Assembly (NCBI RefSeq): GCF_900445235.1
Contig: NZ_UFSM01000001.1
Coordinates: 2,433,501-2,497,500 of the forward strand
DNA length: 64,000 nucleotides
Source of the DNA: Aminobacter aminovorans
GTDB taxonomy: Bacteria; Pseudomonadota; Alphaproteobacteria; Rhizobiales; Rhizobiaceae
Direction of reading: 5' to 3'
Shown here: positions 29,465-37,734 of the stretch, in pieces
Position numbering within the stretch: position 1 is the stretch's first letter
How the letters are laid out: each line of letters opens with the position of its first letter
Notes under the pieces: generated by a model
What the model saw: the letters and a program-made list of their open reading frames with translations, nothing else
Told to the model about the DNA's origin: nothing
Database searches by the model: none
Program-made: the position numbers and the translations under genes

Positions 29465-30412
29465 TCAGGGATAGACGACGGGCATCGACCAGTCGGGGTC
29501 GTCGTGTTTCGCCCAGTAGGCATCTTTCAGCCTTAGGGTGATCGGGCCAACCTTGCCGTTGGCAATGTCAGTCCCGTCGATCTTGGTTACCGGCATGATG
29601 CCGCCGGCGGTCGAGGTGATGAACACCTCGTCGGCGCGAAGCAATGCGTCGACGCTGACGTCAAGGGCTTCGGCGACAAGGCCAGCTTCGGTACAGATGT
29701 CAAAGACGCTGCGCCGCGTGATGCCGGGCAGGACGCCGGTTGCGGGCGTCGCCAGGCGCCCGTCTTTCACGGCAAAGACGTTGAAGCCCGGACCCTCGGC
29801 GACATTGCCGTTGAAGTCGAGCAGGAGTGCCGTCTCGGCGTTGTTGTCATAGGCGTCGTAGAGGCCACGCACGAGATCGAGCCAGTGGTAGTTTTTGACA
29901 GCGGGATCGATCGAGGCCGGCGGGATGCGCACGCGCTGGCTGATCGAGACATGCAGGCCGCGGGCGAGCTGTTCGGAATTGGCGACCGAGCCGAATGGCA
30001 CGGCGAAGGCCATGAAGCGGTTGATGGCGTCGCGCGGGTCGCGGCTGAAGGTTGGCGAGGCGCCGCGGGTGCATAGCATCTCGACATAGGCTGAGCGATG
30101 GCCCGACAGCGCCACACAATTGTGCAGTATTTCGGTGACGCCAGCCCTGTCGAAGGGGATCGACATGCGCAACCGCTCCAGGCCACCGAAGAAGCGCTCG
30201 ATATGCAGGTCGAGCCGGAAGAAGGCGCCGTTCCAGACATGGACGGTGTCGTAGGTCGCGTCCGAATGCAGGAACCCCCAGTCGAGCACCGAGATCTTTG
30301 CTTCCGACATCGGCACATACTGGCCGTCGAGGAAGGCAACGCCCGAGGGATAGGCATGCGGATCGAGATGACGGCTTTCGAGTGCAGGCAATTGCTTTGG
30401 CTTAAGGTCCAT
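29465..30412 (-). CDS. Fold-type IV PLP aminotransferase (D-amino acid or (R)-amine transaminase-like)
   Basis: A 315-residue class IV aminotransferase. The Schiff-base Lys is in DPAVKNYHWLD (about 172) and the PLP-nitrogen Glu in NVAEGPGFNVF (about 205). The Arg-containing YVEMLCTRGASPTF replaces the usual branched-chain signature, which points to D-amino acid or (R)-amine transaminases. An N-terminal extension of about 25 residues precedes the family core. It converges with the MOSC gene 16 bp away. Substrate cannot be fixed by reading alone. Confidence 0.8.
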   Translation of the reverse strand: MDLKPKQLPALESRHLDPHAYPSGVAFLDGQYVPMSEAKISVLDWGFLHSDATYDTVHVWNGAFFRLDLHIERFFGGLERLRMSIPFDRAGVTEILHNCVALSGHRSAYVEMLCTRGASPTFSRDPRDAINRFMAFAVPFGSVANSEQLARGLHVSISQRVRIPPASIDPAVKNYHWLDLVRGLYDAYDNNAETALLLDFNGNVAEGPGFNVFAVKDGRLATPATGVLPGITRRSVFDICTEAGLVAEALDVSVDALLRADEVFITSTAGGIMPVTKIDGTDIANGKVGPITLRLKDAYWAKHDDPDWSMPVVYP

Positions 30413-30559
30413 CAGGCGCGCGCTCCACTAAAGGGATGATCGGTCGGACTATGCCGTCCCGCGATACGCCATTTCAGTCAAAATGCCGGGCCAGACGAGG
30501 CAGGCAGGTCAAAATCAGCGCCAAATTGCAACAGATGGCCTATCCGACAGCCTACGCCG

Positions 30560-31051
30560 TTAGATGGCGACGCGTGGCTCGAACTTGACGCGGTCAAGCA
30601 TGATCATGGAGCGGAACTTGCGGATGTTGGGATTGGCGTAGAGCCTGTCCCTCGTGAAGGCCTCGAAGGCGGCAATGTCCTCGACGGTCACCATCACGAC
30701 AAAATCGGCGTCGCCGGTCACCATGTAGCACTGGTTCACCTCAGGGGCGGCCCGCATTTCGCGTTTGAACGCGTCGACAAGGTCGAGGCGCTCGGCTTCA
30801 AGCTCTATATTAACCACCGCCGTCAGTGACTTGCCGGCGCGTCCGGGGTCGACGAGCGCGATGTCGGCCAAGATTACGCCTTCCTCGCGCAAGCGTCTGA
30901 CCCGGCGCACGCAGGAGGCAGCCGAAGAGGCGACGCGCTCGGCCAGTTCGGCGAAGGACAGCCGGTTGTCCTGCTGCAGCACTGCCAGGATCCTGCGGTC
31001 GAGCTCGTCGAGCGGCACGGCGTTGCGCCCGTTGCGCGGCGTTTCGGTCAT
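30560..31051 (-). CDS. Lrp/AsnC family transcriptional regulator
   Basis: A 163-residue regulator with an N-terminal winged helix (LDELDRRILAVLQQDNRLSF, then VASSAASCVRRVRRLREEG) and a C-terminal RAM ligand domain (YMVTGDADFVVMV). Such proteins form octamers and sense amino acids. Its first bases overlap the stop of the DUF2293 gene (ATGA). The adjacent downstream aminotransferase is a plausible target by position only. Confidence 0.87.
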   Translation of the reverse strand: MTETPRNGRNAVPLDELDRRILAVLQQDNRLSFAELAERVASSAASCVRRVRRLREEGVILADIALVDPGRAGKSLTAVVNIELEAERLDLVDAFKREMRAAPEVNQCYMVTGDADFVVMVTVEDIAAFEAFTRDRLYANPNIRKFRSMIMLDRVKFEPRVAI

Positions 31052-31362
31052 TCCATGTCCTCGTCGGCGTCGAGCAGGCGGGTGGCGCGCCAGCGGGTGA
31101 GGGTGGCGTTGACGTGGTCGATGACGAAGAAACGGGCGGAATCGCGGTCGTAGCCCTCCGACAGCAGCTTCTCGTAGTCGGTGTGGGCATGGCGGACATG
31201 GGCGACTGTCGCCAGCCAGACGGCGATCGACGGGGGCAGCGTCTTCAGATGCACGGCGAGCGCGTCGGCGCGGATCGCTTCCGTGTCGGCATAAGGCGCG
31301 AGCGGCAGCAGCGCGGTCAGCGCCTTAGCCATGGCGCGTTGACGGGCGGTGGAAGCTGGCAT
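31048..31362 (-). CDS. DUF2293 family protein
   Basis: A 104-residue protein matching the DUF2293 pattern: a helical N-terminus and the motif HVRHAHTDYEKLLSEGYDRD followed by ARFFVIDHVNATLTRWR. It sits two bases after trmO and overlaps the Lrp gene, so trmO, DUF2293 and lrp are probably one operon. No function is established. Confidence 0.78.
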   Translation of the reverse strand: MPASTARQRAMAKALTALLPLAPYADTEAIRADALAVHLKTLPPSIAVWLATVAHVRHAHTDYEKLLSEGYDRDSARFFVIDHVNATLTRWRATRLLDADEDME

Positions 31363-31364
31363 GC

Positions 31365-31874
31365 TCAGGCGTCCTTGCTCGGACGCGTGGCGCCCGGGAT
31401 GGCGTCGACCGAAGCGAAATAGGGTTTCAGGTCGATTACGGGCGTTCCGTCGAGCGCATCGATGGCGTCGAGCTCGATCACCCCGTTTTCGACGTCGAGC
31501 GAGACGATCGCTGCGACGTGAAGGCCGATAGGGTTCGGTCGAGAAGGCGAGCGCAAGGCGAAAACGCCTTTGGCGTCAGAGGCATGGCGCGGTTTCTGGA
31601 CAATCAGATTCCGCGGCGCCTGTTCGAACCAACTGAGCACGATGACATGGCTGAAGCCGGCGAGCCCAGCCAGTCCCGCGCAGTAGGGAGCGTCCATGAT
31701 GATTGTCGCGCCATCGCCGCGTTCGCGCGCGGCGTTCATGTTCTTGGGGCAGTCCTCGCGCAGCTTCCAGGGCGAAGCGATGCGACCGATATAGGCGAGG
31801 CGGGCGTCGTCGGCGTCCGCCGCCGGATCGCCGGCCAGCGGAATTTCGCCATCGCGTTGTTCGAACATCTTCAT
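31365..31874 (-). CDS. trmO: tRNA (t6A37) N6-methyltransferase TrmO
   Basis: A 169-residue TsaA-like beta-barrel methyltransferase. It shows IGRIASPWKLREDCPKN, the loop AGLAGFSHVIVLSWF and the SAM-binding/catalytic segment GVFALRSPSRPNPIGLHV. The family methylates N6 of threonylcarbamoyladenosine at tRNA position 37. ATG 31874 follows GGGAGG at five bases; the longer GTG reading from 31946 would overlap the operator at 31945-31964 and is rejected. Confidence 0.88.
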   Translation of the reverse strand: MKMFEQRDGEIPLAGDPAADADDARLAYIGRIASPWKLREDCPKNMNAARERGDGATIIMDAPYCAGLAGLAGFSHVIVLSWFEQAPRNLIVQKPRHASDAKGVFALRSPSRPNPIGLHVAAIVSLDVENGVIELDAIDALDGTPVIDLKPYFASVDAIPGATRPSKDA

Positions 31875-31944
31875 GTCGCCTCCCACGGTCGCGCCATTTT
31901 CTTGCCCGCATGCGACATTGGGCGTTGCAATCGCTAACTGCGTC

Positions 31945-31964
31945 ACATAAAGATATGTTTATGT
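31945..31964. promoter_or_regulatory. Inverted-repeat operator before the ArsR-methyltransferase/metF operon
   Basis: ACATAAA and TTTATGT arms flank six bases (GATATG), 22 bp before the ATG of the ArsR-type gene. Size and symmetry suit an ArsR-family dimer, and the AT-rich motif resembles methionine-regulon sites of alphaproteobacteria as I recall them. It also lies 71 bp from trmO, so it could affect both directions. Confidence 0.65.
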
Positions 31965-31986
31965 CTTTTGGCGAGAACCAAAGCCG

Positions 31987-32994
31987 ATGCATGTGACGCT
32001 CGACACCATGGTAGATACCTTGAAGGCGGCAGCCGAATCCAGCCGACTTCGCATCCTGACGCTGCTTTCACGTGGCGACCTGACGGTCTCCGACCTGACC
32101 GAGATCCTCGGCCAGTCGCAGCCGCGCGTTTCGCGCCACCTCAAGCTGTTGCTCGAGGCAGGGCTGATCGACCGCTACCAGGAAGGTTCCTGGGCCTTCT
32201 TCCGTCTTTCGGACTCCGACCAGGCGCGCGGTTTCGTGCAGGGGCTGGTGTCAAGCATCGACACCACCGACAGCCAGGTGATGCGCGATTTCGAACGCCT
32301 CGACGACGTCAAGCACAAGCGCCAGGAGCGCGCCGCCCGCTATTTCAGCGCCAATGCCGCGAGCTGGGACGAATTGCGCTCGCTGCATGCACCTGATCGC
32401 GCGGTGGAAGCCGCACTCGTCAAGCTGGTCGGCAAGCGGCCGTTCCAGTCAATGCTCGACCTTGGCACCGGCACCGGTCGGCTGCTTGAGATATTTGCCT
32501 CGCTCTATCGCCGCGGCGTCGGCATCGACCAGTCGCGCGAGATGCTGGCCGTTGCCCGCGCCAATCTCGACAAGGCGGGCGTGGCCAACGCGCAGGTGCG
32601 CCAAGGCGACATCTTTTCGCCGCCGGTCGAGCGCGACGCCTTCGACCTCGTCACCATTCACCAAGTGCTGCACTATCTCGACGATCCGGCCCGCGCCATC
32701 CAGGAGGCGGCGCGGCTGTTGCGCCCCTCGGGCCGGCTGGTGATCGTCGACTTTGCGCCGCACGGGCTGGATTTCCTGCGCTCCGAGCATGCGCATGCGC
32801 GCCTCGGCTTCTCCGACCGGCAGATCGAGGATTGGTTGTCCGAAACCGGGCTGGAGCTGGAAGAGACCCAGGAATTCGAACCACGCTCGTCAACCAAGGC
32901 GAGCCTCACCGTCAAGCTTTGGCTGGCGCGCGACAAGCGCGTGCTGGTCGCCGATCCCAATCCTGAACTGCAAGCCCAAAGGGAAACCGCCTGA
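31987..32994 (+). CDS. ArsR-family regulator fused to a SAM-dependent methyltransferase
   Basis: A 335-residue two-domain protein. Residues 1-95 form a winged-helix ArsR domain (SRLRILTLLSRGDLTVSDL, QPRVSRHLKLL). Residues about 110-310 are a class I methyltransferase fold with motif I MLDLGTGTGRLLEIF. The following metF overlaps its stop by one base, so it likely senses SAM or S-adenosylhomocysteine and controls methionine genes; I recall such regulators as SamR/SahR types. Whether the domain is catalytic or only a sensor is open. Confidence 0.85.
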   Translation: MHVTLDTMVDTLKAAAESSRLRILTLLSRGDLTVSDLTEILGQSQPRVSRHLKLLLEAGLIDRYQEGSWAFFRLSDSDQARGFVQGLVSSIDTTDSQVMRDFERLDDVKHKRQERAARYFSANAASWDELRSLHAPDRAVEAALVKLVGKRPFQSMLDLGTGTGRLLEIFASLYRRGVGIDQSREMLAVARANLDKAGVANAQVRQGDIFSPPVERDAFDLVTIHQVLHYLDDPARAIQEAARLLRPSGRLVIVDFAPHGLDFLRSEHAHARLGFSDRQIEDWLSETGLELEETQEFEPRSSTKASLTVKLWLARDKRVLVADPNPELQAQRETA

Positions 32995-33908
32995 TGAACC
33001 AATTTCCGCTCTCCAGGCGTTCCGACATCGGCAACAAGATTCGCGTTTCCTTCGAGTTCTTCCCGCCGAAGAACGATGACATGGAGGCGCGCCTTTGGGA
33101 GACGGTGACCCGGCTCGAGCCGCTTCGCCCGCAGTTCGTCTCGGTGACCTATGGCGCCGGCGGTTCGACCCGCGAGCGCACCGCCCGCACGGTCAAGCGC
33201 ATCCTTGAGGAATCGACGCTGACGCCCGCCGCGCACATGACCTGCGTCGACGCGACCCGCGAGGAGGTCGACCAGGTGATCGCAGAGTTCGCCGCCATGG
33301 GTGTCAAACGCTTCGTCGCGTTGCGCGGCGATCCCAAGGAGGGCGTGGGCGCTGCCTACCAGCCGCATCCTGGCGGCTATGCCAATGGCGCCGAGCTCGT
33401 CGGTGCACTGAAGGCGCAGGGCGATTTCGACATCTCGGTCTCGGCCTACCCGGAGAAGCACCCGGAAAGCCCTGATTTCGCTACCGATTTCGACATGCTG
33501 AAGCGCAAGGTCGACAATGGCGCGACGCGTGCGGTGACCCAGTTCTTCTTCGACAACGATCTTTACGAGCGTTACGTCGAGCGTGCCCGCAAGGCCGGCA
33601 TCTACATCCCGATCGTGCCGGGTGTGCTGCCGATCCACAGCTTCACACAGGTTGCCAATTTTGCTTCGCGCTGCGGCGCGCATGTGCCGGGCTGGCTGGC
33701 CGAACGCTTCGAGGGATTGGACAGGGACCCGCAGACGCATGCGCTGGTGGCGTCGGCCGTGGCGGTGGAGCAGGTGCTCGACCTCGTCGAACGCGGCGTC
33801 AACGACTTCCATTTCTACACGATGAACCGCGCCGACCTGGTGGTGGCGGTGTGCCATATGATCGGCATCCGGCCGCAGCCAGTGGTGCAGGGTTCGGCCG
33901 CAGCCTGA
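32994..33908 (+). CDS. metF: Methylenetetrahydrofolate reductase
   Basis: A 304-residue FAD-dependent reductase of the MetF family. Motifs SFEFFPPKNDDME (N-terminus, catalytic Glu), SVTYGAGGSTRERT, HMTCVD and FVALRGDPKEG are diagnostic. It makes 5-methyl-THF for homocysteine methylation. Translation is coupled to the upstream regulator (TGATG). No methionine synthase gene follows; a terminator does. Confidence 0.95.
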   Translation: MNQFPLSRRSDIGNKIRVSFEFFPPKNDDMEARLWETVTRLEPLRPQFVSVTYGAGGSTRERTARTVKRILEESTLTPAAHMTCVDATREEVDQVIAEFAAMGVKRFVALRGDPKEGVGAAYQPHPGGYANGAELVGALKAQGDFDISVSAYPEKHPESPDFATDFDMLKRKVDNGATRAVTQFFFDNDLYERYVERARKAGIYIPIVPGVLPIHSFTQVANFASRCGAHVPGWLAERFEGLDRDPQTHALVASAVAVEQVLDLVERGVNDFHFYTMNRADLVVAVCHMIGIRPQPVVQGSAAA

Positions 33909-33951
33909 GGCAAGTCGGAATTGGCAAGGCGGAATCAAACAAGGCGGAATC

Positions 33952-33983
33952 AAAAAGGCCGGGAGGGTGATCCCGGCCTTTTC
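33952..33983 (+). terminator. Terminator after metF
   Basis: AAAAGGCCGGGA and TCCCGGCCTTTT form a 12-bp stem with a six-base loop about 45 bp after metF. A short tandem repeat (AAGGCGGAATCAAA twice) lies just before it. Confidence 0.85.
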
Positions 33984-34028
33984 GAAGCTTTCACCTTGGA
34001 GGTGCTTTCGTCTTCCGCCGTGAGCGGC

Positions 34029-34115
34029 CTATGGAAGAACTCCGACAATAAGCGCGCCGATGAAGGCAAAGGCAGCGCAAATCATGACTGCATTGATTGA
34101 CCTAGTCAGTCCCAT
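34029..34115 (-). CDS. 28-residue single-span membrane peptide
   Basis: A short ORF encoding MGLTRSINAVMICAAFAFIG followed by ALIVGVLP. It has a polar start, one hydrophobic helix of about 18 residues and a TAG stop. AGGAGG sits six bases before the ATG, one of the best ribosome sites in the window. I recall similar tiny hydrophobic ORFs in rhizobial genomes, but did not search. The start is 285 bp from the EamA gene, the nearest upstream minus-strand gene. Function unknown. Confidence 0.55.
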   Translation of the reverse strand: MGLTRSINAVMICAAFAFIGALIVGVLP

Positions 34116-34282
34116 GCATAGCCTCCTGTTTGCAAGCCACAGGCCGGAATCTAGGGTCATTTCGGTCACACACAAGCGAAAAATGTGCTGCATTGCGACA
34201 AGATTGTGGGAAATACGACGCGTTTTTCGCGCTTAGCCGTTGGATTTGCTTGGTAAACACACCGGCAAGGGTTGTGGAGAAA

Positions 34283-34306
34283 TTGTGGCTAATCGATTAG
34301 CCACAA
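34283..34306. repeat. Perfect 24-bp palindrome
   Basis: TTGTGGCTAATC followed by its exact complement GATTAGCCACAA, with no spacer. It stands about 170 bp upstream of the 28-residue ORF and about 95 bp downstream of the EamA stop, so it could be an operator for the former or a hairpin after the latter. The rest of 34116-34399 shows nothing else I can identify. Confidence 0.6.
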
Positions 34307-34399
34307 CAGTGCCACGCGCGCCCGGTCTGCCGCGCAACTCGGCACTGCAGCAATCCCTATCCAGGCGTCGCCTTCACGAACGCCGATGCGATCTTGCGC

Positions 34400-35296
34400 T
34401 CATGCGCCTGCCGGCTGGCGCCGCCTGAACAACCGTCCGTCGATGGTGATGAGCCCAAGCGCGATCAGCGCCATGCCGCCCAGTTCGAATGGCTCCAGGC
34501 GTTCGCCGAGGAAACTCACAGACAAAAGCATGGCGCTTGCCGGCACGATCAACGTGACCAGCGAGGTGTTGGTGGCACCGGCCGATGCGACCAGCTTGAA
34601 GAACAGGATGTAGGCGAAGGCGGTGGCCACCAGGGCCAGCCCGAACGTGGCCAGCCAGGCGTTGGCGCTGGCTTCAAACAGGCCAGATGTTCCGTAGAGG
34701 GCCAGCACGATCGGCACCATGATGATGCTGGATGCGGTCAGTTGGCCGGTTGCGATGATCGTCGGCGGCACGCCACGGAGGCGGCGAGCGACCATCAGGG
34801 CCAGTGCGTAGGAGAGCGAAGCGCCAACAAGGGCGAATTTGGCCCAGACCGGGCCGCCCAGTCCTGCCACAATACCCGGACCAACCATGATGGCAGTGCC
34901 TGCAATGCCCAGTCCTATGCCTGCCAGCTTGTTCCAGTTCAGCTTCTCGTCGCTGGTGAAGGCATTTGCGATCACCAGCGTCCAGAACGGCGTGGTGGCG
35001 TTGAGCACCGAGGCGAGGCCGGCGCCTATCTCGGTCTGGCCGAGGCAGATCAGCGAAAACGGGATGACGTTGTTCAGCACGGCGAGGCCGAACAGGATGC
35101 CGGCATGGGGTAAAGCGAGGCGGAAGGAAGGGCCGCGCAAAAGCAGGAAGAGGTGCAGCGCCGCGCCGGCGATCAGCACGCGGAACAGCACCAGCTTGAG
35201 CGGCGCGATCTCGGCGACCGCAATATGCACGCAGAAGAACGACCCGCCCCAGATAACGCCCAGAAGCAACAGCCTGGCCCAGTCGCGTGCATTCAT
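34400..35296 (-). CDS. EamA/DMT family exporter
   Basis: A 298-residue transporter with ten hydrophobic spans in two EamA repeats. The first repeat begins LLLLGVIWGGSFFCVHIAVA and has VLNATTPFWTLVIA; the second ends LGERLEPFELGGMALIALGL. These exporters move amino acids or metabolites. ATG 35296 is preceded by GGAAGCGGAC. The frame remains open far upstream across the antisense of the next gene, which is a composition artefact. Confidence 0.85.
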   Translation of the reverse strand: MNARDWARLLLLGVIWGGSFFCVHIAVAEIAPLKLVLFRVLIAGAALHLFLLLRGPSFRLALPHAGILFGLAVLNNVIPFSLICLGQTEIGAGLASVLNATTPFWTLVIANAFTSDEKLNWNKLAGIGLGIAGTAIMVGPGIVAGLGGPVWAKFALVGASLSYALALMVARRLRGVPPTIIATGQLTASSIIMVPIVLALYGTSGLFEASANAWLATFGLALVATAFAYILFFKLVASAGATNTSLVTLIVPASAMLLSVSFLGERLEPFELGGMALIALGLITIDGRLFRRRQPAGA

Positions 35297-35455
35297 GTCC
35301 GCTTCCTTCTTCGCTTCGTCACATTCGACAGCTACGCGCGATCCTCGGGTAGGGCCACCCGATTCCATTGGCTGACGCAACACTCCTGCCAAGTCCTGTC
35401 GGGTTGCATCGCGGACCGCTTGGTTTAGATTTCGACCGGCAAACGAGGAGCTTCC

Positions 35456-36679
35456 ATGCAGCGATTCGAGAATGCACGCGAGGCAGCCCTCGCTCTTCGC
35501 CCCGATGCTCCGGTTTATTGCTTCCGGCCGGAGGTTTTGAAGACAGACGCCCGCGCCTTCATGGAGATGTTCCCCGGCCGGACCGCCTATGCGGTCAAGA
35601 CCAATGGCGAACTGATCGTGCTCAAGGCGTTGGTCGAGGCCGGCGTGACGATGTTCGACGTGGCTTCGCCCGGCGAGTTCGCGGCGGTGAGGGAGGTCTC
35701 TGCCGAAGCCGAGATGATCTACATGCATCCGGTCAAGGCGCAGTCCGATATCAGGCTGGCGCTGGAGACCTATGGCATCAGGGTGATCGCGGTCGACCAC
35801 GAGGACGAGATCAACAAGCTGAACCGCGTGGTCAGGGCGCTCGACATCGATCCAGGTGCGATCACCGTCTTTGTGCGGGTGCAGACCAAGGGATCGGCCG
35901 CTTACGAGCTGTCGAAGAAATTTGGTGCCGGGCCGGCCAATGCGGTCGAACTTTGCGAACGGCTCAACCGCAATGGCTACAAGGTCGGTCTGTGCTTCCA
36001 TGTCGGCAGCCAGATCGAGGACCCCGATACCTATGAGCGGGCGCTCGCTTCCGTCGACTGGGTGCGCAACCGCATCAGCTTCGACCTTGCCGGGCTCGAC
36101 GTCGGCGGCGGCTTCCCGGCCGAGTATGGCCATGATCCGAACTCGAAGAAGCCGGTCATGCCCTCGATCGGCCAGATCATGTCGCGCTTCCGCGCCGACC
36201 TGAAGGAGTACAATTTCGACGAGATGCCGCTCGTCGCCGAGCCGGGCCGCGTGATCGTGGCGCGCTGTCTGTCGCTGATCGTGCGGGTGCTTTTGCGCAA
36301 GGGCAGGCGGCTCTACATCAATGACGGCATCTGGGCGTCACTGTCGGATTCCTGGACAGGCAAGATCACGTTGCCGGCGCGCTTCATCCCGGATCCGGCG
36401 ATCCGCACCCGCAATGGCGACGCCGACAAGATCGTGCCGTTCAAGGTCTGCGGAGCGACCTGCGATTCCGTCGACATCCTGTCCCGGCCGTTCTGGCTGC
36501 CGGAGACGATCGACACCGGCGACTGGATCGAGATCGGCCATATCGGGGCCTACTCCTTGTCGCTGCGCACCCGGTTCAACGGCTTCTATCCCGACACTTT
36601 CGTCGAGGTGACGACGCCGTTCGACGAGGGCGATGCGCCGCAAGGTTTTGCCAGTCTGGAGACGATGGCGGCGGAGTGA
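35456..36679 (+). CDS. Ornithine/lysine decarboxylase, type III PLP fold
   Basis: A 407-residue alanine-racemase-fold decarboxylase. The PLP Lys lies in AYAVKTNGE (about 48), the ring-stacking His in CFHVGSQ (about 182) and the catalytic Cys of the partner subunit in VCGATCDSVD. A Gly-rich phosphate site is GLDVGGGFP. It would make putrescine or cadaverine for polyamine supply. Specificity for ornithine against lysine cannot be read reliably. It starts 159 bp from the divergent exporter gene. Confidence 0.88.
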   Translation: MQRFENAREAALALRPDAPVYCFRPEVLKTDARAFMEMFPGRTAYAVKTNGELIVLKALVEAGVTMFDVASPGEFAAVREVSAEAEMIYMHPVKAQSDIRLALETYGIRVIAVDHEDEINKLNRVVRALDIDPGAITVFVRVQTKGSAAYELSKKFGAGPANAVELCERLNRNGYKVGLCFHVGSQIEDPDTYERALASVDWVRNRISFDLAGLDVGGGFPAEYGHDPNSKKPVMPSIGQIMSRFRADLKEYNFDEMPLVAEPGRVIVARCLSLIVRVLLRKGRRLYINDGIWASLSDSWTGKITLPARFIPDPAIRTRNGDADKIVPFKVCGATCDSVDILSRPFWLPETIDTGDWIEIGHIGAYSLSLRTRFNGFYPDTFVEVTTPFDEGDAPQGFASLETMAAE

Positions 36680-36796
36680 GGGACGAGCGGATAGGACGTA
36701 GCCGGCAGAGGATAGCGGCGCGGCTTGAATTGCCGCGCAACTGCTCCGATCTACGCTACTCAAGATCTTCTCAACTTTCGCCAAGTGACCATTTTC

Positions 36797-37666
36797 ATGC
36801 ATGTTTTCCTTCTCGGCGGTACCGGCTTCATCGGTCGCCACATTCTGCAGTGCCTGGTCGAGGGCGGCCATGAGGTGGTTGGCCTTGCCCGTTCCGAGGC
36901 ATCGGCCGAACGCTTGAGGACAGCAGGCGCTGCGCCTTTGCTCGGCGACTTGCGTGCGCCAGGCGAATGGGCGGCCAGGGTTCCGCCGGTGGACGCGGTG
37001 ATCCACGCTGCCGCTGATTTCGGCGACGACATGGGCGAGGTCGAGACGGCGATGCTTGATGCACTGCTGCCGGTGCTCGGTGCGATGCCCAAGCGGCCGC
37101 GCTTCGTCTACACCGGCGGCTGCTGGCTGTTCGGGGCGACCGGCGAGCAAGTGGCCACGGAAGGAAGCACGTTTGATCCGCTGCCGGCCTTCGACTGGAT
37201 GATCGACAATATGCGGCGCGTGCTGGAGGCGCCGGAAGTAGAAGGCGCCGTCATCCATCCTGCGATGGTCTATTCCGGCGAAGGCGGCGTGTTTTCGTCG
37301 TTCATCGACGCTCTGCGCGCAGGCCATGCGGTTGACGTCATAGGCTCGCCCGAGATCGTCTGGCCGCTGGTCCACGCCGATGATCTGGCGGACCTTTATC
37401 TCAGGACAATGGAATGGGCGCGGCCCGGCTCCGTGTACAACGGCTCGGCCATTTCAGGCATTGCCGTCGGCGCGATCGTCTCAGGCGTGGCGGATCATCT
37501 GGGCGTCGAGCGCCCCGAATTGCGTGTCGTCAGCGTCGATGAGGCTGCGGAGCGGCTCGGTGCGTGGGCGCGCGGCTATGCGATCAGCCAGCGGCTGAGT
37601 GGAGACAAGGCGCGTGCCGAACTCGGCTGGCAGCCGCGGCACGCGAGCGCCGCGGCGTTGTTTTGA
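36797..37666 (+). CDS. NAD-dependent epimerase/dehydratase family protein
   Basis: A 289-residue extended-SDR protein with N-terminal FLLGGTGFIGRHI (Rossmann GxxGxxG) and AVIHAAADFGDD. The usual YxxxK pair is not obvious; the corresponding area reads FVYTGGCWLFG, then HPAMVYSGEGG, which fits atypical SDRs rather than true sugar epimerases. Start at ATG 36797 fits the Rossmann strand. Function unassigned. Confidence 0.78.
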   Translation: MHVFLLGGTGFIGRHILQCLVEGGHEVVGLARSEASAERLRTAGAAPLLGDLRAPGEWAARVPPVDAVIHAAADFGDDMGEVETAMLDALLPVLGAMPKRPRFVYTGGCWLFGATGEQVATEGSTFDPLPAFDWMIDNMRRVLEAPEVEGAVIHPAMVYSGEGGVFSSFIDALRAGHAVDVIGSPEIVWPLVHADDLADLYLRTMEWARPGSVYNGSAISGIAVGAIVSGVADHLGVERPELRVVSVDEAAERLGAWARGYAISQRLSGDKARAELGWQPRHASAAALF

Positions 37667-37734
37667 ACGATAGCGAGTGGCGAATAGTGCAGATGTAGCG
37701 GGAAAGGCAAAGCGCTTCCCCACTTCCTGTTCGC

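Noticed and set aside
35297..36133. Upstream extension of the EamA exporter frame to 577 codons
   Set aside because: The extension lies antisense to the decarboxylase gene; transporter similarity begins at ATG 35296.
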